This document shows, in pieces, positions 43,231 to 51,939 of a stretch of 64,000 bases of DNA. Numbering within the stretch: position 1 is the first letter of the stretch; each line of letters opens with the position of its first letter. Source of the stretch: Streptomyces sp. NBC_01264. Lineage in GTDB: Bacteria; Actinomycetota; Actinomycetes; Streptomycetales; Streptomycetaceae. Under the pieces are notes generated by a model. That model was not told the DNA's origin. It did no database searches and saw only the letters and a program-made list of their open reading frames with translations. The stretch lies in the NCBI RefSeq assembly GCF_026340675.1, contig NZ_JAPEOX010000001.1, positions 4,588,001 to 4,652,000 of the forward strand. Direction: 5' to 3'. A program made the translations under genes and the position numbers.

Positions 43231-43860
43231 ATGCCGACCACCGATTTCGCCCCGGAACGCCGCCGCATGCTCACGATGCTGGGCACCGGCGCCGCCGTAG
43301 CCGGGCTCGGCGCCCTCGCTACCGCGACGCCCGCCGCCGCGACGTCCGCCGCCGCGTCCGATGAGCTCTCGACCGCCGCCTCCTACGGCTCCGGCCCGGC
43401 CGGCTCCGCGGAGGACGAGCTGGCGATCAACCGCCTGCTGGAGACCTACCTCTTCGCCGTGGACACCAAGGACAAGACGCTCTTCCGGACCCTCTTCACC
43501 GAAGACGCCACCCTCACCGTCATGGCCCACCCCGACGGCACCGCCGGCATCGTCAAGTCCGGCATCGAGGCGGTCGTCGCCAACCTCGACGGCGCGGCGG
43601 CCTGGGGCTACTCCACCCACGTCACGGCCAACGCCTCCCTCCGCGTCACCGGCCGGTACACCGCGACCGGCGACAGCCACGCCACCGCCCAGCTCGTGTA
43701 CCCGGCCACCGCCACCGCCCCGGAGACCGTCGTCGTACGCGGCATCCGCTACCGCGACGAGTACGTGAGGTCCGCGGGCGTCTGGAAGATCCGCAAGCGC
43801 GTCTTCTCCCCGCTCTGGCAGTACAACGGCACCGCGGTCCAGATCGCGTACCCGAACTGA
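43231..43860 (+). CDS. Tat-exported SnoaL/NTF2-like protein
   Basis: 209 residues. A twin-arginine type signal ('ERRRMLTMLGTGAAVAG', cleavage near 'PAAATSAAA') precedes an NTF2/SnoaL-like alpha+beta barrel ('LAINRLLETYLFAVDTKD', 'LFRTLFTEDATLTV', 'RYRDEYVRSAGVWKIRKRVF'). Such barrels bind small molecules or act as cyclases and dehydratases. It sits between two NarL-type two-component systems; any link is speculative. RBS AGAGGA is present. Confidence 0.82.
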   Translation: MPTTDFAPERRRMLTMLGTGAAVAGLGALATATPAAATSAAASDELSTAASYGSGPAGSAEDELAINRLLETYLFAVDTKDKTLFRTLFTEDATLTVMAHPDGTAGIVKSGIEAVVANLDGAAAWGYSTHVTANASLRVTGRYTATGDSHATAQLVYPATATAPETVVVRGIRYRDEYVRSAGVWKIRKRVFSPLWQYNGTAVQIAYPN

Positions 43861-43878
43861 CCCGGCCCGTACCGGGGT

Positions 43879-44511
43879 TCACCCCAGTCCGATGAGCCCC
43901 CGGTCGACGGCCGCACGCACGGCCGCCGTACGGTTCTCCACCCCGAGCTTCTCGTAGACGTGCACGAGGTGCGTCTTGACCGTCGTCCCGCTGATGAACA
44001 GGGCCGAGCCGATCTCCCGGTTGGAGCGGCCCGTCGCGATCAGCTCCAGGATCTCGGTCTCCCGGGCCGTCAGCGCCGCACTCGGCGCCCGGTAGCGGCT
44101 CATCAGCCGCGAGACCACCGAGGGCGACAGCGCCGACTCCCCCGCCGCGACCGTCCGCAGCGCCTGGAACAGCAGGTCGGGCGGGGACCCCTTCAGCAGG
44201 TACCCCGCCACACCCGCCTCCACGGCCCGTACGACGTACGCGTCGGACTCGTAGCTGCTGAGCACGACCACCCGGGGCGGCGCGGGCAGCCGCCCGATCC
44301 GCCGCGTGGTCTCCACCCCGCACATCCCCGAGCCCATCCGGATGTCCATCAGCACCAGCTCGGGACCCAGCTCGCGCACCATCCGCAGCGCGGCGCCCCC
44401 GTCCGCGGCCTCACCGCACACCTCGAACTCGGGACACCCGCCGAGCAGCGCCCGCAGCCCCGCCCGGACGACGGGATGATCGTCCACCAGCAGGATCCGC
44501 ACCGGAGTCAC
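43879..44511 (-). CDS. NarL-type response regulator
   Basis: 210 residues: receiver domain ('ILLVDDHPVVRAGLRALLGG', phospho-Asp in 'LVLMDIRMG', 'LSSYESDAYVVRAVEAG', 'LLKGSPPD') and LuxR helix-turn-helix ('LTARETEILELIATGRSNRE', 'GTTVKTHLVHVYEKLGV'). GTG 44511 overlaps the stop of the kinase gene (GTGA), so the pair is coupled. The target is unknown. Confidence 0.88.
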   Translation of the reverse strand: MTPVRILLVDDHPVVRAGLRALLGGCPEFEVCGEAADGGAALRMVRELGPELVLMDIRMGSGMCGVETTRRIGRLPAPPRVVVLSSYESDAYVVRAVEAGVAGYLLKGSPPDLLFQALRTVAAGESALSPSVVSRLMSRYRAPSAALTARETEILELIATGRSNREIGSALFISGTTVKTHLVHVYEKLGVENRTAAVRAAVDRGLIGLG

Positions 44512-45293
44512 GCGGACCCCGCCCCCGGTCTCAAGCCCTGCCCGGGAGCGGACACAGGCGCCGGCATCGGCACCGGCTTCGGCACCGGCACCGGCACCGG
44601 CACCGGCAGGGAGACCGACACCACCGTCCCTCCCCCACCCGGACCGCTCTCCACCGTCGCCGTACCCCCCAGGTACGCGATGCGGCGGCGCAGCAGTCGC
44701 AGCCCGTCCCCACCCGGGCGCGCGGCCGCGGCGCCGGCCGGATCGAAGCCGACGCCGTCGTCCCACACGTCGAGCGCGAGTACGTACGGCTGATAGGTCA
44801 GCGTCACCACGACGACGGAGGCCCGCGCGTGCCGGCGTACGTTGGCCAGGGCGCCCTGGGCCGCCCGCAGCACCGCGGCCTCGACCCGGCCCGGCACCGG
44901 CCGGGGTTCCCCCTCCAGCCGGAACCGGGCCCCCTCCGTCCCCGCGCACAGCTCGCACAGGGCATCGGCCAGGGTCCCCCGCTCCAGCTCCGCCGGAGCC
45001 AGGTCGTGGATGATGCGCCGGGCCTCGGCGAGGTTCTCGCGCGCCGCGGCGGCGGCCTGCCGGACCAGCTGGCGGGCCCGGACCGGCTCCCGGGTCCACG
45101 CCCGGTCGGCCGCGTCGAGCATCAGGTACATGCTGGTCAGCCCCTGCGCCACGGTGTCGTGCAACTCGGCCGCGAGCCGGTGGCGCTCCCGCAGCACCCC
45201 GGCCACCACGGCCTCCGCCTGCCCCCCGGCTCCCCCCACGCCCGTCCCCTCTCGCCACGACCTCCCGGACGCGCCGAGCCTAATCCGGCGCAC
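44508..45293 (-). CDS. NarL-type sensor kinase lacking a visible sensor/membrane domain
   Basis: About 261 residues. HisKA_3 box 'HRLAAELHDTVAQGLTSMYL' and HATPase motifs ('LANVRRHAR', 'VWDDGVGFDP', 'GDGLRLLRRRI') are intact. The part before the His box is only ~55 residues of low-complexity Gly/Arg sequence without a membrane helix, and the open frame further upstream runs antisense to the next gene. It is either a soluble kinase or an N-terminal truncation. The C-tail is a (VP)n stretch encoded by a GGCACC repeat. GTG 45293 is a tentative start. Confidence 0.75.
   Translation of the reverse strand: MRRIRLGASGRSWREGTGVGGAGGQAEAVVAGVLRERHRLAAELHDTVAQGLTSMYLMLDAADRAWTREPVRARQLVRQAAAAARENLAEARRIIHDLAPAELERGTLADALCELCAGTEGARFRLEGEPRPVPGRVEAAVLRAAQGALANVRRHARASVVVVTLTYQPYVLALDVWDDGVGFDPAGAAAARPGGDGLRLLRRRIAYLGGTATVESGPGGGGTVVSVSLPVPVPVPVPKPVPMPAPVSAPGQGLRPGAGSA
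44571..44611. repeat. Hexanucleotide (GGCACC)n microsatellite in a coding region
   Basis: Imperfect GGCACC units repeat about seven times inside the 3' part of the kinase gene, encoding alternating Val-Pro. Copy-number slippage would keep the frame and change only tail length. Confidence 0.65.
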
Positions 45294-45397
45294 CCGACAC
45301 CCCCGGGGGGCATCAGGAACTCTGATCCTCGAACCCGCACCCCCACGGGACCGCCGCGCGGGGCACCCGCCGCCCCACCCATGACACCATCGGGTAC

Positions 45398-45901
45398 GTG
45401 CTCGACATCGGCTACTCCCTCTCCCGGCGCTTCCCCGACCCCCCGCAGACCGACTACCGCTCGGCGGACGTCCGCTCACTGCGCCACGACCTGTTCTGCG
45501 GGGACGTCTACCTCGCCGACACCACCGCGGACCGGGAAGTGTCCACAGCCTGGGGATGGGTGCCCGTACTGGACTTCGCCTGGGCGCTGTGCGACATCGT
45601 CGAGCAGCTCGACCAGGACCCGCGCGGCAGCCGCGCGGCCAACCGGCAGTACGCCGAGATCGACTTCACCGAGTCCTCGGACCGCATGCTCTTCGAGCGC
45701 CGCTTCGGATGGGTGGACGTCGAGGCCGACTGGATGCCGTCGGAGGAGGCCCCCCTCACCTTCAGCCACCGCCTGCTGCGCCGCGAAGCCCGGGACTTCC
45801 TCCACGACGTGATCGCGGACCTCGTCGACATGCACGACGGCCTGGGCGACAACCCGGTCATCTGGACCCTCCAGTCCCGCTTCCCCCGCGTCCCGGCCTG
45901 A
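45398..45901 (+). CDS. Hypothetical protein
   Basis: 167 residues, acidic, soluble ('LDIGYSLSRRFPDPPQTDYR', 'VPVLDFAWALCDIVEQLDQD', 'HRLLRREARDFLHDVIADLV'). I recognise no domain. Its composition, with Trp-rich hydrophobic patches, resembles Streptomyces proteins of unknown function near toxin-immunity-like loci, but this is not evidence of function. The GTG at 45398 has no clear ribosome-binding site and may be leaderless. Confidence 0.7.
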   Translation: MLDIGYSLSRRFPDPPQTDYRSADVRSLRHDLFCGDVYLADTTADREVSTAWGWVPVLDFAWALCDIVEQLDQDPRGSRAANRQYAEIDFTESSDRMLFERRFGWVDVEADWMPSEEAPLTFSHRLLRREARDFLHDVIADLVDMHDGLGDNPVIWTLQSRFPRVPA

Positions 45902-45978
45902 CCCCCGCCGCTCCGCCGGCGGCGGCAAGCCCGCGCCCGCACGTCACGACCGCCCCCGCGCCGCCGGCGGGCGACAGG

Positions 45979-46232
45979 CCGACGAAGTCGCCCTCCCAGC
46001 CCCTGACCCAACCCCCGCAACACCTGGGAGCGGGCGCCGACCGGCCCCCCAAGACGCCTCTCCGCAGCCCGGCCCGACCCGCAGCGCTGCCCAAGGCCGA
46101 CGGGTCGGCGAAGTCGCCCTCCCAGGCCCTGACCCAACCGGAGCGGGCGCCGACCGGCCGCCCCGGACGCCCTCTCCGCAGCCCGGCCCGACCCGCAGCG
46201 CTGTCCGGGGCCGACCGGTCGCTAAGGTCGCA
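45979..46232. repeat. Non-coding tandem repeat, unit ~126 bp (2 copies plus partial)
   Basis: The block starting GAAGTCGCCCTCCCAG recurs at 45984 and 46110, followed each time by CTGACCCAACC, GCGGGCGCCGACCGGCC and TCTCCGCAGCCCGGCCCGAC. The second copy is ~18 bp shorter, and a third start appears near 46215. It fills the 377-bp gap between two hypothetical genes. Open frames through it are GC artefacts. Confidence 0.8.
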
Positions 46233-46278
46233 CCCCTCGGGCCCGAACGGCCCGGAGTCCAGTGAGGCAGCGCCGACC

Positions 46279-47079
46279 ATGACCGACCACCACGACGGCC
46301 AGGACCCCGCGGCCGAGGCCCGCGTACGGCTCGACCGGGCGCTGGCCCACCTGGCCGTCGCCTTCCGCGGGTTGGCCGCCCCGGCCGACGAGAAGCAGTG
46401 CGACTGCCACTGGGGCAGCCCCGAAGAGCTCGCCCTGCTGAAGCTCCCCGGCACGGGCCCCGGCACGGATATAGACCCCGACCTCGTGCACCGCACCTGG
46501 AGCGCCCCCGACTGGAACGACCACGGCGCCGTGCTGCGCCGCATCCTGCCGCAGTTCGCCCGCGAGCTGACCGGCGGCCTCGGCGCCTACGCGTGGGACG
46601 TCGGCCGTGTCGGCGACTCCTTCCACCGCGCCGAGTGGCAGCAGTGGCCCGCGCCGCAGAGCGCGGCCGTGGGGGAGTTCCTGCACGCCTGGTGGGCCCA
46701 CACCCTCCTCACCCCGGACCCCGCCTTCCCCGCACGCGAAGTCCTCCAGATGTGCACCGAAGCCTCCGGCAGCATCGGCCCCTGGCTCGCGGACTGGGAG
46801 ACCCTCCACCACCCGGTCGCCGACCAGCACCTCGCCGATACGGTCGACCACTGGGAACGGGACCTGCTCTGCTACGCCCTCCCCTGGTACACGCGGTCCT
46901 TCTGGCCGGACGAGGAGGAAGCCGTACGCGCCGAACTGACCGACTGGCTCGCGACCCGGGCGCCCGCACGCCTACGCGCCCACGGCGCCCCCGAAGTGGT
47001 CCTCCACACCGTGCGGCTGCTCAGCCTCGCCGACACCGACCGCTGGAACGACCCGCACTGGCCGTACGGCCCCGCCTGA
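46279..47079 (+). CDS. Hypothetical protein with CxC motif
   Basis: 266 residues, soluble, Trp-rich, with 'QCDCHWGSPEELALLKLPG' near the start, an acidic middle, and helices such as 'AVRAELTDWLATRAPARLRA'. The Cys/His cluster could bind a metal. I cannot assign a family. ATG 46279 was chosen because the upstream frame runs through the tandem repeat. Confidence 0.72.
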   Translation: MTDHHDGQDPAAEARVRLDRALAHLAVAFRGLAAPADEKQCDCHWGSPEELALLKLPGTGPGTDIDPDLVHRTWSAPDWNDHGAVLRRILPQFARELTGGLGAYAWDVGRVGDSFHRAEWQQWPAPQSAAVGEFLHAWWAHTLLTPDPAFPAREVLQMCTEASGSIGPWLADWETLHHPVADQHLADTVDHWERDLLCYALPWYTRSFWPDEEEAVRAELTDWLATRAPARLRAHGAPEVVLHTVRLLSLADTDRWNDPHWPYGPA

Positions 47080-47111
47080 CGGCGCCTGCCAGACGGCGCC
47101 CGCCTGACGGC

Positions 47112-47786
47112 CTACGGGACCACCCTCAGCCCCAGCTGCGCAGCCATCGCCGGAGCTAGCTCGAACAGCTGCCCCGCACTGATCACCGCCCCGGCCAGCG
47201 CGTCCACCCCCCGCGCGATCTCCAGCGCCCGCGCCCCCCGCAGGTCCACGTCCGTCATCCGCGCCCCCGTGAAGTCCACCGCCCGCACCTCGCAGTCCCG
47301 GAACTCCACCCGCTCCAGCACCGCGCCCCCGAAGTCCGGCTCCACCAGCACGCAGCCCTCGAAGACCACGTCCCTGAGCAGCGCCGTGCGCAGGTTCAGG
47401 TAGTCGATCTTGCCGCCGCGTACGAGCACCCGCTCCAGCACCGCCCCGTGCAGCTGCACCCCGCCCAGCCGGGCGTCCAGCAGTTCCACGTCGCGCAGCG
47501 AGGCGTCCGACAGGTCCGTCCCCACCCCCCGGACGCCGTCCAGCACCGAGTCCAGGATCCGCACCTTCGCCAGCCCGGTCCGGTCCAGCACGCAGCGCCG
47601 TAGCGCGCAGTCCATGAACCGGGCCCCCCGCCCGTCCCCGTCCGCCAGGTCCACCTCGACGAACTCCAGCCCGTCGTAGTCCCCGTCCGGCTCCAGCTCC
47701 ACGTCCTCCCACCCGCTGAGCTCGGGCAACCGCACCTCCGGCCGCCGCGCCGCCTTCACCGTCTGCTGCTGCCCGTTTCGCGCCAT
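47112..47786 (-). CDS. Pentapeptide-repeat-like protein
   Basis: 224 residues. The middle consists of degenerate A(D/N)LxX-type repeats ('FMDCALRRCVLDRTGLAKV', 'DLSDASLRDVELLDARLGGV', 'FGGAVLERVEFRDCEVRAV'), predicting a right-handed beta-helix. Related proteins can mimic DNA and protect gyrase, but the function here is unknown. It converges with the hypothetical gene upstream. Confidence 0.82.
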   Translation of the reverse strand: MARNGQQQTVKAARRPEVRLPELSGWEDVELEPDGDYDGLEFVEVDLADGDGRGARFMDCALRRCVLDRTGLAKVRILDSVLDGVRGVGTDLSDASLRDVELLDARLGGVQLHGAVLERVLVRGGKIDYLNLRTALLRDVVFEGCVLVEPDFGGAVLERVEFRDCEVRAVDFTGARMTDVDLRGARALEIARGVDALAGAVISAGQLFELAPAMAAQLGLRVVP

Positions 47787-47819
47787 CCCCCCATCCTGAC
47801 CGACCCCACCGACAAACCC

Positions 47820-47842
47820 TTGACCTCAACCGCACTTGAGGT
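47820..47842 (+). promoter_or_regulatory. SoxR box in the promoter of the quinone oxidoreductase gene
   Basis: ACCTCAACCGCACTTGAGGT (47823–47842) is a CCTCAA-n6-TTGAGG palindrome as bound by SoxR/MerR-family activators, directly after a TTGACC −35. The long spacer to a −10 near GACGCT fits MerR-type promoters. Confidence 0.75.
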
Positions 47843-47856
47843 CGGACGCTGTCCCC

Positions 47857-48903
47857 ATGACCACCACCACAGCCACCGCCCCGGCCCACACCCCGACCGC
47901 CCCCGGCGAGATGCGCGCCGTCCGCCTCCACGCCTTCGGCCCCGCCGAGAACCTCACCCTCGAGTCCGTCCTCCGCCCCGTCCCCGCCCCCGGCCAGGTC
48001 CGCATCGCCGTCGCCGCCGCCGGCGTCCACCTCCTGGACACCGCCCTGCGCCGCGGCGTCCAGGGCCCGCCCGCGCCCCTGCCCGAACTGCCGACCGTCC
48101 CCGGCCGCGAGGTCGCCGGCACCGTCGACGCGCTCGGCCCCGGCACGGACCCCGCATGGCTCGGGCAGCCCGTCGTCGTCCACCTCGGCTTCGCCCCCGG
48201 CGGCTACGCCGAGTACGCCGTCGCCGACGCCGCCCGACTGCACCCCGTCCCGGCCGGCCTCGACCCCGCCACCGCCGTCGCCATGATCGGCACCGGCCGC
48301 ACCACGCTGGGCATCCTCCAGTTCGCCGAGCTCGGCCCCGGCTCCGTCGCCCTGGTCCCGGCCGCCGCGGGCGGCATCGGCACCCTGCTGGTCCAGTACG
48401 CCCAGCACGCCGGAGCCACCGTCGTCGCCCTCGCCGGCGGCCCCGCCAAAACCGCCCGGGCCACCGCCAACGGCGCCGACCTCGCCCTCGACTACACCGC
48501 CCCGGACTGGGCCGACACCTTCCGCGCCCACCACCCCGACGGCGCCACCGTCCTCTTCGACTCCGTCGGCGGCGCCGTCGCCCGCACTGCCCTCGGCCTG
48601 CTCCGCGCAGGCGCCCAGCACCTCGTCTTCGGCTGGTCCGGCGGCCCCCTCGCCCTCACCGACACCGAGCAGGCCGCCCTGGACGCCCGCGGCATCACCA
48701 CGCAGAACGTCCTCGGCCCCGCCATGCTCCGGCGGGCCGGCGGCGAAGACCCCCTGCGCCTCCTCGAAACCCGCGCCCTCGCCGAAGCCGCCACCGGCCG
48801 CCTGCGGCCCGCCCTCCAGCGCTACCCCCTCGCCGAAGCCGCCGCGGCCCACCGCGACCTGGAAACCCGCGCCACCACCGGCAAGGTCGTCCTGGAACCC
48901 TGA
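47857..48903 (+). CDS. Zinc-independent quinone oxidoreductase (MDR family)
   Basis: 348 residues: GroES-like domain ('MRAVRLHAFGPAENLTLESV') and NADPH Rossmann fold ('GSVALVPAAAGGIGTLLVQY', 'VLFDSVGGAVARTAL'). Catalytic zinc ligands are absent, as in quinone reductases. It reduces quinones with NADPH. The SoxR box and gene position match, from memory, a SoxR-regulon member of S. coelicolor (SCO4266), so induction by redox-active metabolites is expected. Confidence 0.88.
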   Translation: MTTTTATAPAHTPTAPGEMRAVRLHAFGPAENLTLESVLRPVPAPGQVRIAVAAAGVHLLDTALRRGVQGPPAPLPELPTVPGREVAGTVDALGPGTDPAWLGQPVVVHLGFAPGGYAEYAVADAARLHPVPAGLDPATAVAMIGTGRTTLGILQFAELGPGSVALVPAAAGGIGTLLVQYAQHAGATVVALAGGPAKTARATANGADLALDYTAPDWADTFRAHHPDGATVLFDSVGGAVARTALGLLRAGAQHLVFGWSGGPLALTDTEQAALDARGITTQNVLGPAMLRRAGGEDPLRLLETRALAEAATGRLRPALQRYPLAEAAAAHRDLETRATTGKVVLEP

Positions 48904-48922
48904 GGACCGGCCCCGCCCCCGG

Positions 48923-49396
48923 CTACTCGCCCCCGAGCTCCGCCAGCGCCCCGTCGGTCAGCCGGTACACCGACCACTCGTCCTGCGGCCGCGCACCCAG
49001 GGCCTCGTAGAAGGCGATCGTCGGCTCGTTCCACTTCAGGACCGACCACTCCAGCCGCTCGTACCCGCGCTCCACGCAGATCCGCGCCAACTCCCGCAGC
49101 AGCGCCTTCCCGTGGCCGCCACCGCGCACGCCCGGGCGGACGTACAGGTCCTCCAGGTAGATCCCGTGCACCCCGCGCCACGTCGAGAAGCTGAGGAACC
49201 ACAGCGAGAACCCGACCGCCTCGCCCTCCTCCGTCACCGCCAGGTGCGCGAACGCCGCCGGCCGCTCCCCGAACAGCGCCTCCCGCAACTGCTCCTCGGT
49301 GGCGCGTGCCTCGTGCGGCACCTTCTCGTACTCCGCGAGCTCGCGGATCATGGCGTGGATGACGGGTACGTCGCTGAGGACGGCGCTACGGATCAT
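48923..49396 (-). CDS. GNAT acetyltransferase (diamine/SSAT-like)
   Basis: 157 residues: 'VIHAMIRELAEYEKVPHEAR', 'GVHGIYLEDLYVRPGVRGGG', 'GKALLRELARICVERGYERL', 'VLKWNEPTIAFYEALGA'. 'YLEDLYV' and 'WNEPTIAFYEALGA' are typical of spermidine/spermine-type acetyltransferases. The substrate is not proven. Confidence 0.87.
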   Translation of the reverse strand: MIRSAVLSDVPVIHAMIRELAEYEKVPHEARATEEQLREALFGERPAAFAHLAVTEEGEAVGFSLWFLSFSTWRGVHGIYLEDLYVRPGVRGGGHGKALLRELARICVERGYERLEWSVLKWNEPTIAFYEALGARPQDEWSVYRLTDGALAELGGE

Positions 49397-49405
49397 GCCT
49401 GCACC

Positions 49406-50404
49406 CTACGAGTCACCGCGCCGGCCGCCCTTCCCTGCCCCACCCCGCCCCAGCAGCGACTCCGCGATCCCCAGCTGCACCCCCGCCGGCCGGTCCCCGT
49501 CCTCCACGTCCCACAGGCAGTTCTGCAGCACCCGACCCAGCGTCCACGCCCGCGCCCGTTCCCGGTCCGCCCCCACCGCCTCCGCGAGCGACTCGAAGCG
49601 CCACCGCACCTCGCCGGCACGGAAGTTGTTGACCAGCGCCGGCAGCAGCTCGAACCCCGGATCACCGGCCAGCGGCTTCGGATCGATGGCCAGCCACGGC
49701 TCGCGGCCGCCCGCCAGGACGTTGTCGTAGTGCAGGTCCCAGTGCAGCAGCCGGTCCCCCGGCTCCCCCGCCACCTCCGCGAGCGCCGCCGCGCAGTCCG
49801 CGACGAGCCCCCGCTCCCGGCCCTCCCCCAGCCGGGCCAGCGCCCCCGGCACCGCCTCCAGCATCGCCGTCGTCACGTCCCCCAGCCGCCGCACCCCGGC
49901 CGGCGCCGGGACCGCCGTCAGCCGGGCCAGCAACCCTCCGACCACCTCCACCGCCCGCCCGGAGTCCCGTACGGCCAGGGCCGACAGCGGCCTGCCCTCG
50001 TCCAGGCGCTCCAGCAGCAGCACGCCGGTCTCCGCGTCGTCCGCCAGCAGCCGTACGCAGCCCTCCCCGGCCCACGCGCGCAGCGCGAGCGCCTCCCCCG
50101 CGTTCTCCTCGTCCAGCGCCGGCAGCTTCAGCGCCGCCGCCGTCCCGTCGGCCCGCACCACCGGCAGCACCAGGGCCGTCACCCCGTACATCCCGGGCCC
50201 GGTCACCCGTAGCTCCCACCGCTCCAGGAAAGCGGCCACCCGCCCGGGCAACGCGTCGACGAACTCCCGCCCGGCCGCACCGTTGTCCCGCACCTGCGCC
50301 CGCGCGAACGGCCCGGGAACCCCGCCGAACCCACCACCGCCCGGACTTCCCGAGCCGCCCGAACCACCTGCCGCACCCGCCGCACCCGCCGTCGCACCGT
50401 CCAC
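49406..50404 (-). CDS. APH(6)-like aminoglycoside/hydroxyurea phosphotransferase family protein
   Basis: 332 residues with a Gly-rich start, then kinase-like motifs: 'ALVLPVVRADGTAAALKLPA', catalytic loop 'LLHWDLHYDNVLAG' and metal site 'WLAIDPKPLAGDPGFELL'. This matches the APH(6)/hydroxyurea phosphotransferase family, which includes streptomycin 6-kinases. With no antibiotic genes nearby, resistance is not shown. It may be co-transcribed with the downstream acetyltransferase (9 bp gap). Confidence 0.85.
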   Translation of the reverse strand: MDGATAGAAGAAGGSGGSGSPGGGGFGGVPGPFARAQVRDNGAAGREFVDALPGRVAAFLERWELRVTGPGMYGVTALVLPVVRADGTAAALKLPALDEENAGEALALRAWAGEGCVRLLADDAETGVLLLERLDEGRPLSALAVRDSGRAVEVVGGLLARLTAVPAPAGVRRLGDVTTAMLEAVPGALARLGEGRERGLVADCAAALAEVAGEPGDRLLHWDLHYDNVLAGGREPWLAIDPKPLAGDPGFELLPALVNNFRAGEVRWRFESLAEAVGADRERARAWTLGRVLQNCLWDVEDGDRPAGVQLGIAESLLGRGGAGKGGRRGDS

Positions 50405-50541
50405 GGCCCCGACCCTAGACCCGGCGATCCCCCGGAAGGCCGAAGGGCACCCCCAACAGAGGGAGTTGGCCCACAGTCAGGCATGATCCGATTCGAGCTA
50501 AAGTAGTCGCTTCCAGCCAACACACCTTCCCTGGGGGATCC

Positions 50542-50982
50542 TTGCGCCTCAAGAGCAGCCTCGTCGCCAGCGCCGCGGCTCTGGCCACCGTCATCACTCC
50601 ACTCGTCGCCACCCCCGCCGCCGCGGCACCCCTCACCACCTCGGACTGGGTTTCGGCGCCGCCGTACTACGGCTCGATGAGCATCGGCTGGCGGGTCAGC
50701 CCCTTGCGCCTCGACCCGATCAAGATCGTCGCCGAGGACCACCTGACCGACGGCTACACCATCGGTATCCGCCTCGTCACCTGGGGCGAGGCCGGCAAGA
50801 GGACCTGGACGATGCGGACCGTACCCGCCGGCCAGACCCACGCCGAGTGGACCACGTACCTGGATGCCGGCTGGATCGAACAGGCCATGTTCCAGGTCTG
50901 CAAGATCAACGCCCGCGGCGTCATCGCGTCCTGCGAGGAGTCGCGCATCATGCACAACCCGATCAACGACGATTCCGTCTAG
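50542..50982 (+). CDS. Small secreted protein of unknown function
   Basis: 146 residues: signal peptide ('SSLVASAAALATVITPLVAT', cleavage after 'PAAAA'), then a ~115-residue domain with two cysteines ('MFQVCKINARGVIASCEESR') that could pair. The TTG start at 50542 follows GGGGGA. The family is unknown. It is followed by a strong terminator and appears monocistronic. Confidence 0.78.
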   Translation: MRLKSSLVASAAALATVITPLVATPAAAAPLTTSDWVSAPPYYGSMSIGWRVSPLRLDPIKIVAEDHLTDGYTIGIRLVTWGEAGKRTWTMRTVPAGQTHAEWTTYLDAGWIEQAMFQVCKINARGVIASCEESRIMHNPINDDSV

Positions 50983-50993
50983 GACACACGACG

Positions 50994-51027
50994 AGGGGGT
51001 GTCACCCGCCTGCGGGTGACACCCCCT
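50994..51027. terminator. Bidirectional terminator
   Basis: Perfect 14-bp arms (AGGGGGTGTCACCC / GGGTGACACCCCCT) with a six-base loop, between the convergent secreted-protein and DsbA-like genes. Confidence 0.9.
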
Positions 51028-51060
51028 TCCGCATGCCTCCGGGCCGCGGGACGCCTAGGC

Positions 51061-51780
51061 CTAGGCCCCGATCCCGACACCCTTCAACGTCTCCGTGAAC
51101 GCCCCCGCGTCGAACAGCGATCCGTCCTTCGACCCGACCGGCTTCCCCTCCACCAGCACCATCGGCGTCGCCTGCGCGCCCGTCGCCTCGAAGCCCCGCT
51201 CCGCCTCGGCGACCCACTCCTTGTACTTCTGCTCCTTCACCGCCGCGTCGAAGCCCGCCCCGCGCAGCCCCGGCACCGCGTACGCGATCCTCAGCAGCAG
51301 CTCGTCCGTGAACTTCCCCTTCGGCTGACTCGCGAAGACCGCCGCGTGGTACTCCGCGAACTTCCCCGAATCCGCCGACGCACGCAGCGCGTTGACCGCC
51401 CTGACCGAACCGCTCGCCCCGTCCCGGTCCAGGAAGGAGGCCAACAGGTACTCGATCTTCACCTGCCCGGCCACCGCCGACTTCAGCAGCGACTCCCCGC
51501 CGGCCTCCTCGAACCGCGCACAGTGACCGCACTTGGGATCCACCAGCACCTGCGCGGTACGCGGCGCGTCCGGCTTCCCCACCACGATCCTCGCCCCGTC
51601 CACCACCGCGGGCAGCCCCGCGAGCTGCGCGGCGATCGGACTGGTCCGCACCGGCACCTCGGAGGCGGCCACGGGCTTCCCCTCACCCGACCCGGACCCG
51701 CATCCGACGACCGCCCCGCCCAACAGGGACACGGCCGCGACCGCCGCGACCAGCCGCCCCGCCCTCACCACCCGCGCCAT
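51061..51780 (-). CDS. DsbA-like thioredoxin-fold lipoprotein
   Basis: 239 residues: lipobox 'GGAVVGC', then a DsbA/thioredoxin domain with active-site 'DPKCGHCARFEEAGGESLL' (CxxC = CGHC) and the cis-Pro loop 'ATGAQATPMVLVEG'. It likely oxidises or isomerises disulfides of exported proteins at the outer face of the membrane. ATG 51780 was used. Confidence 0.9.
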   Translation of the reverse strand: MARVVRAGRLVAAVAAVSLLGGAVVGCGSGSGEGKPVAASEVPVRTSPIAAQLAGLPAVVDGARIVVGKPDAPRTAQVLVDPKCGHCARFEEAGGESLLKSAVAGQVKIEYLLASFLDRDGASGSVRAVNALRASADSGKFAEYHAAVFASQPKGKFTDELLLRIAYAVPGLRGAGFDAAVKEQKYKEWVAEAERGFEATGAQATPMVLVEGKPVGSKDGSLFDAGAFTETLKGVGIGA

Positions 51781-51939
51781 ACGAACCCGTACCTCTCACA
51801 TAAAAACCTGACAAAATCCCCGCCCCACCCTAAGAAGGATCCACACCGCCCACATCAGCCATCCGGCCACCCCTCGGCCCCCGAAACCCGACAGCACGCC
51901 CCTGGACACCCCTCCACCACCCCGTGTAGCAACTCCCCC

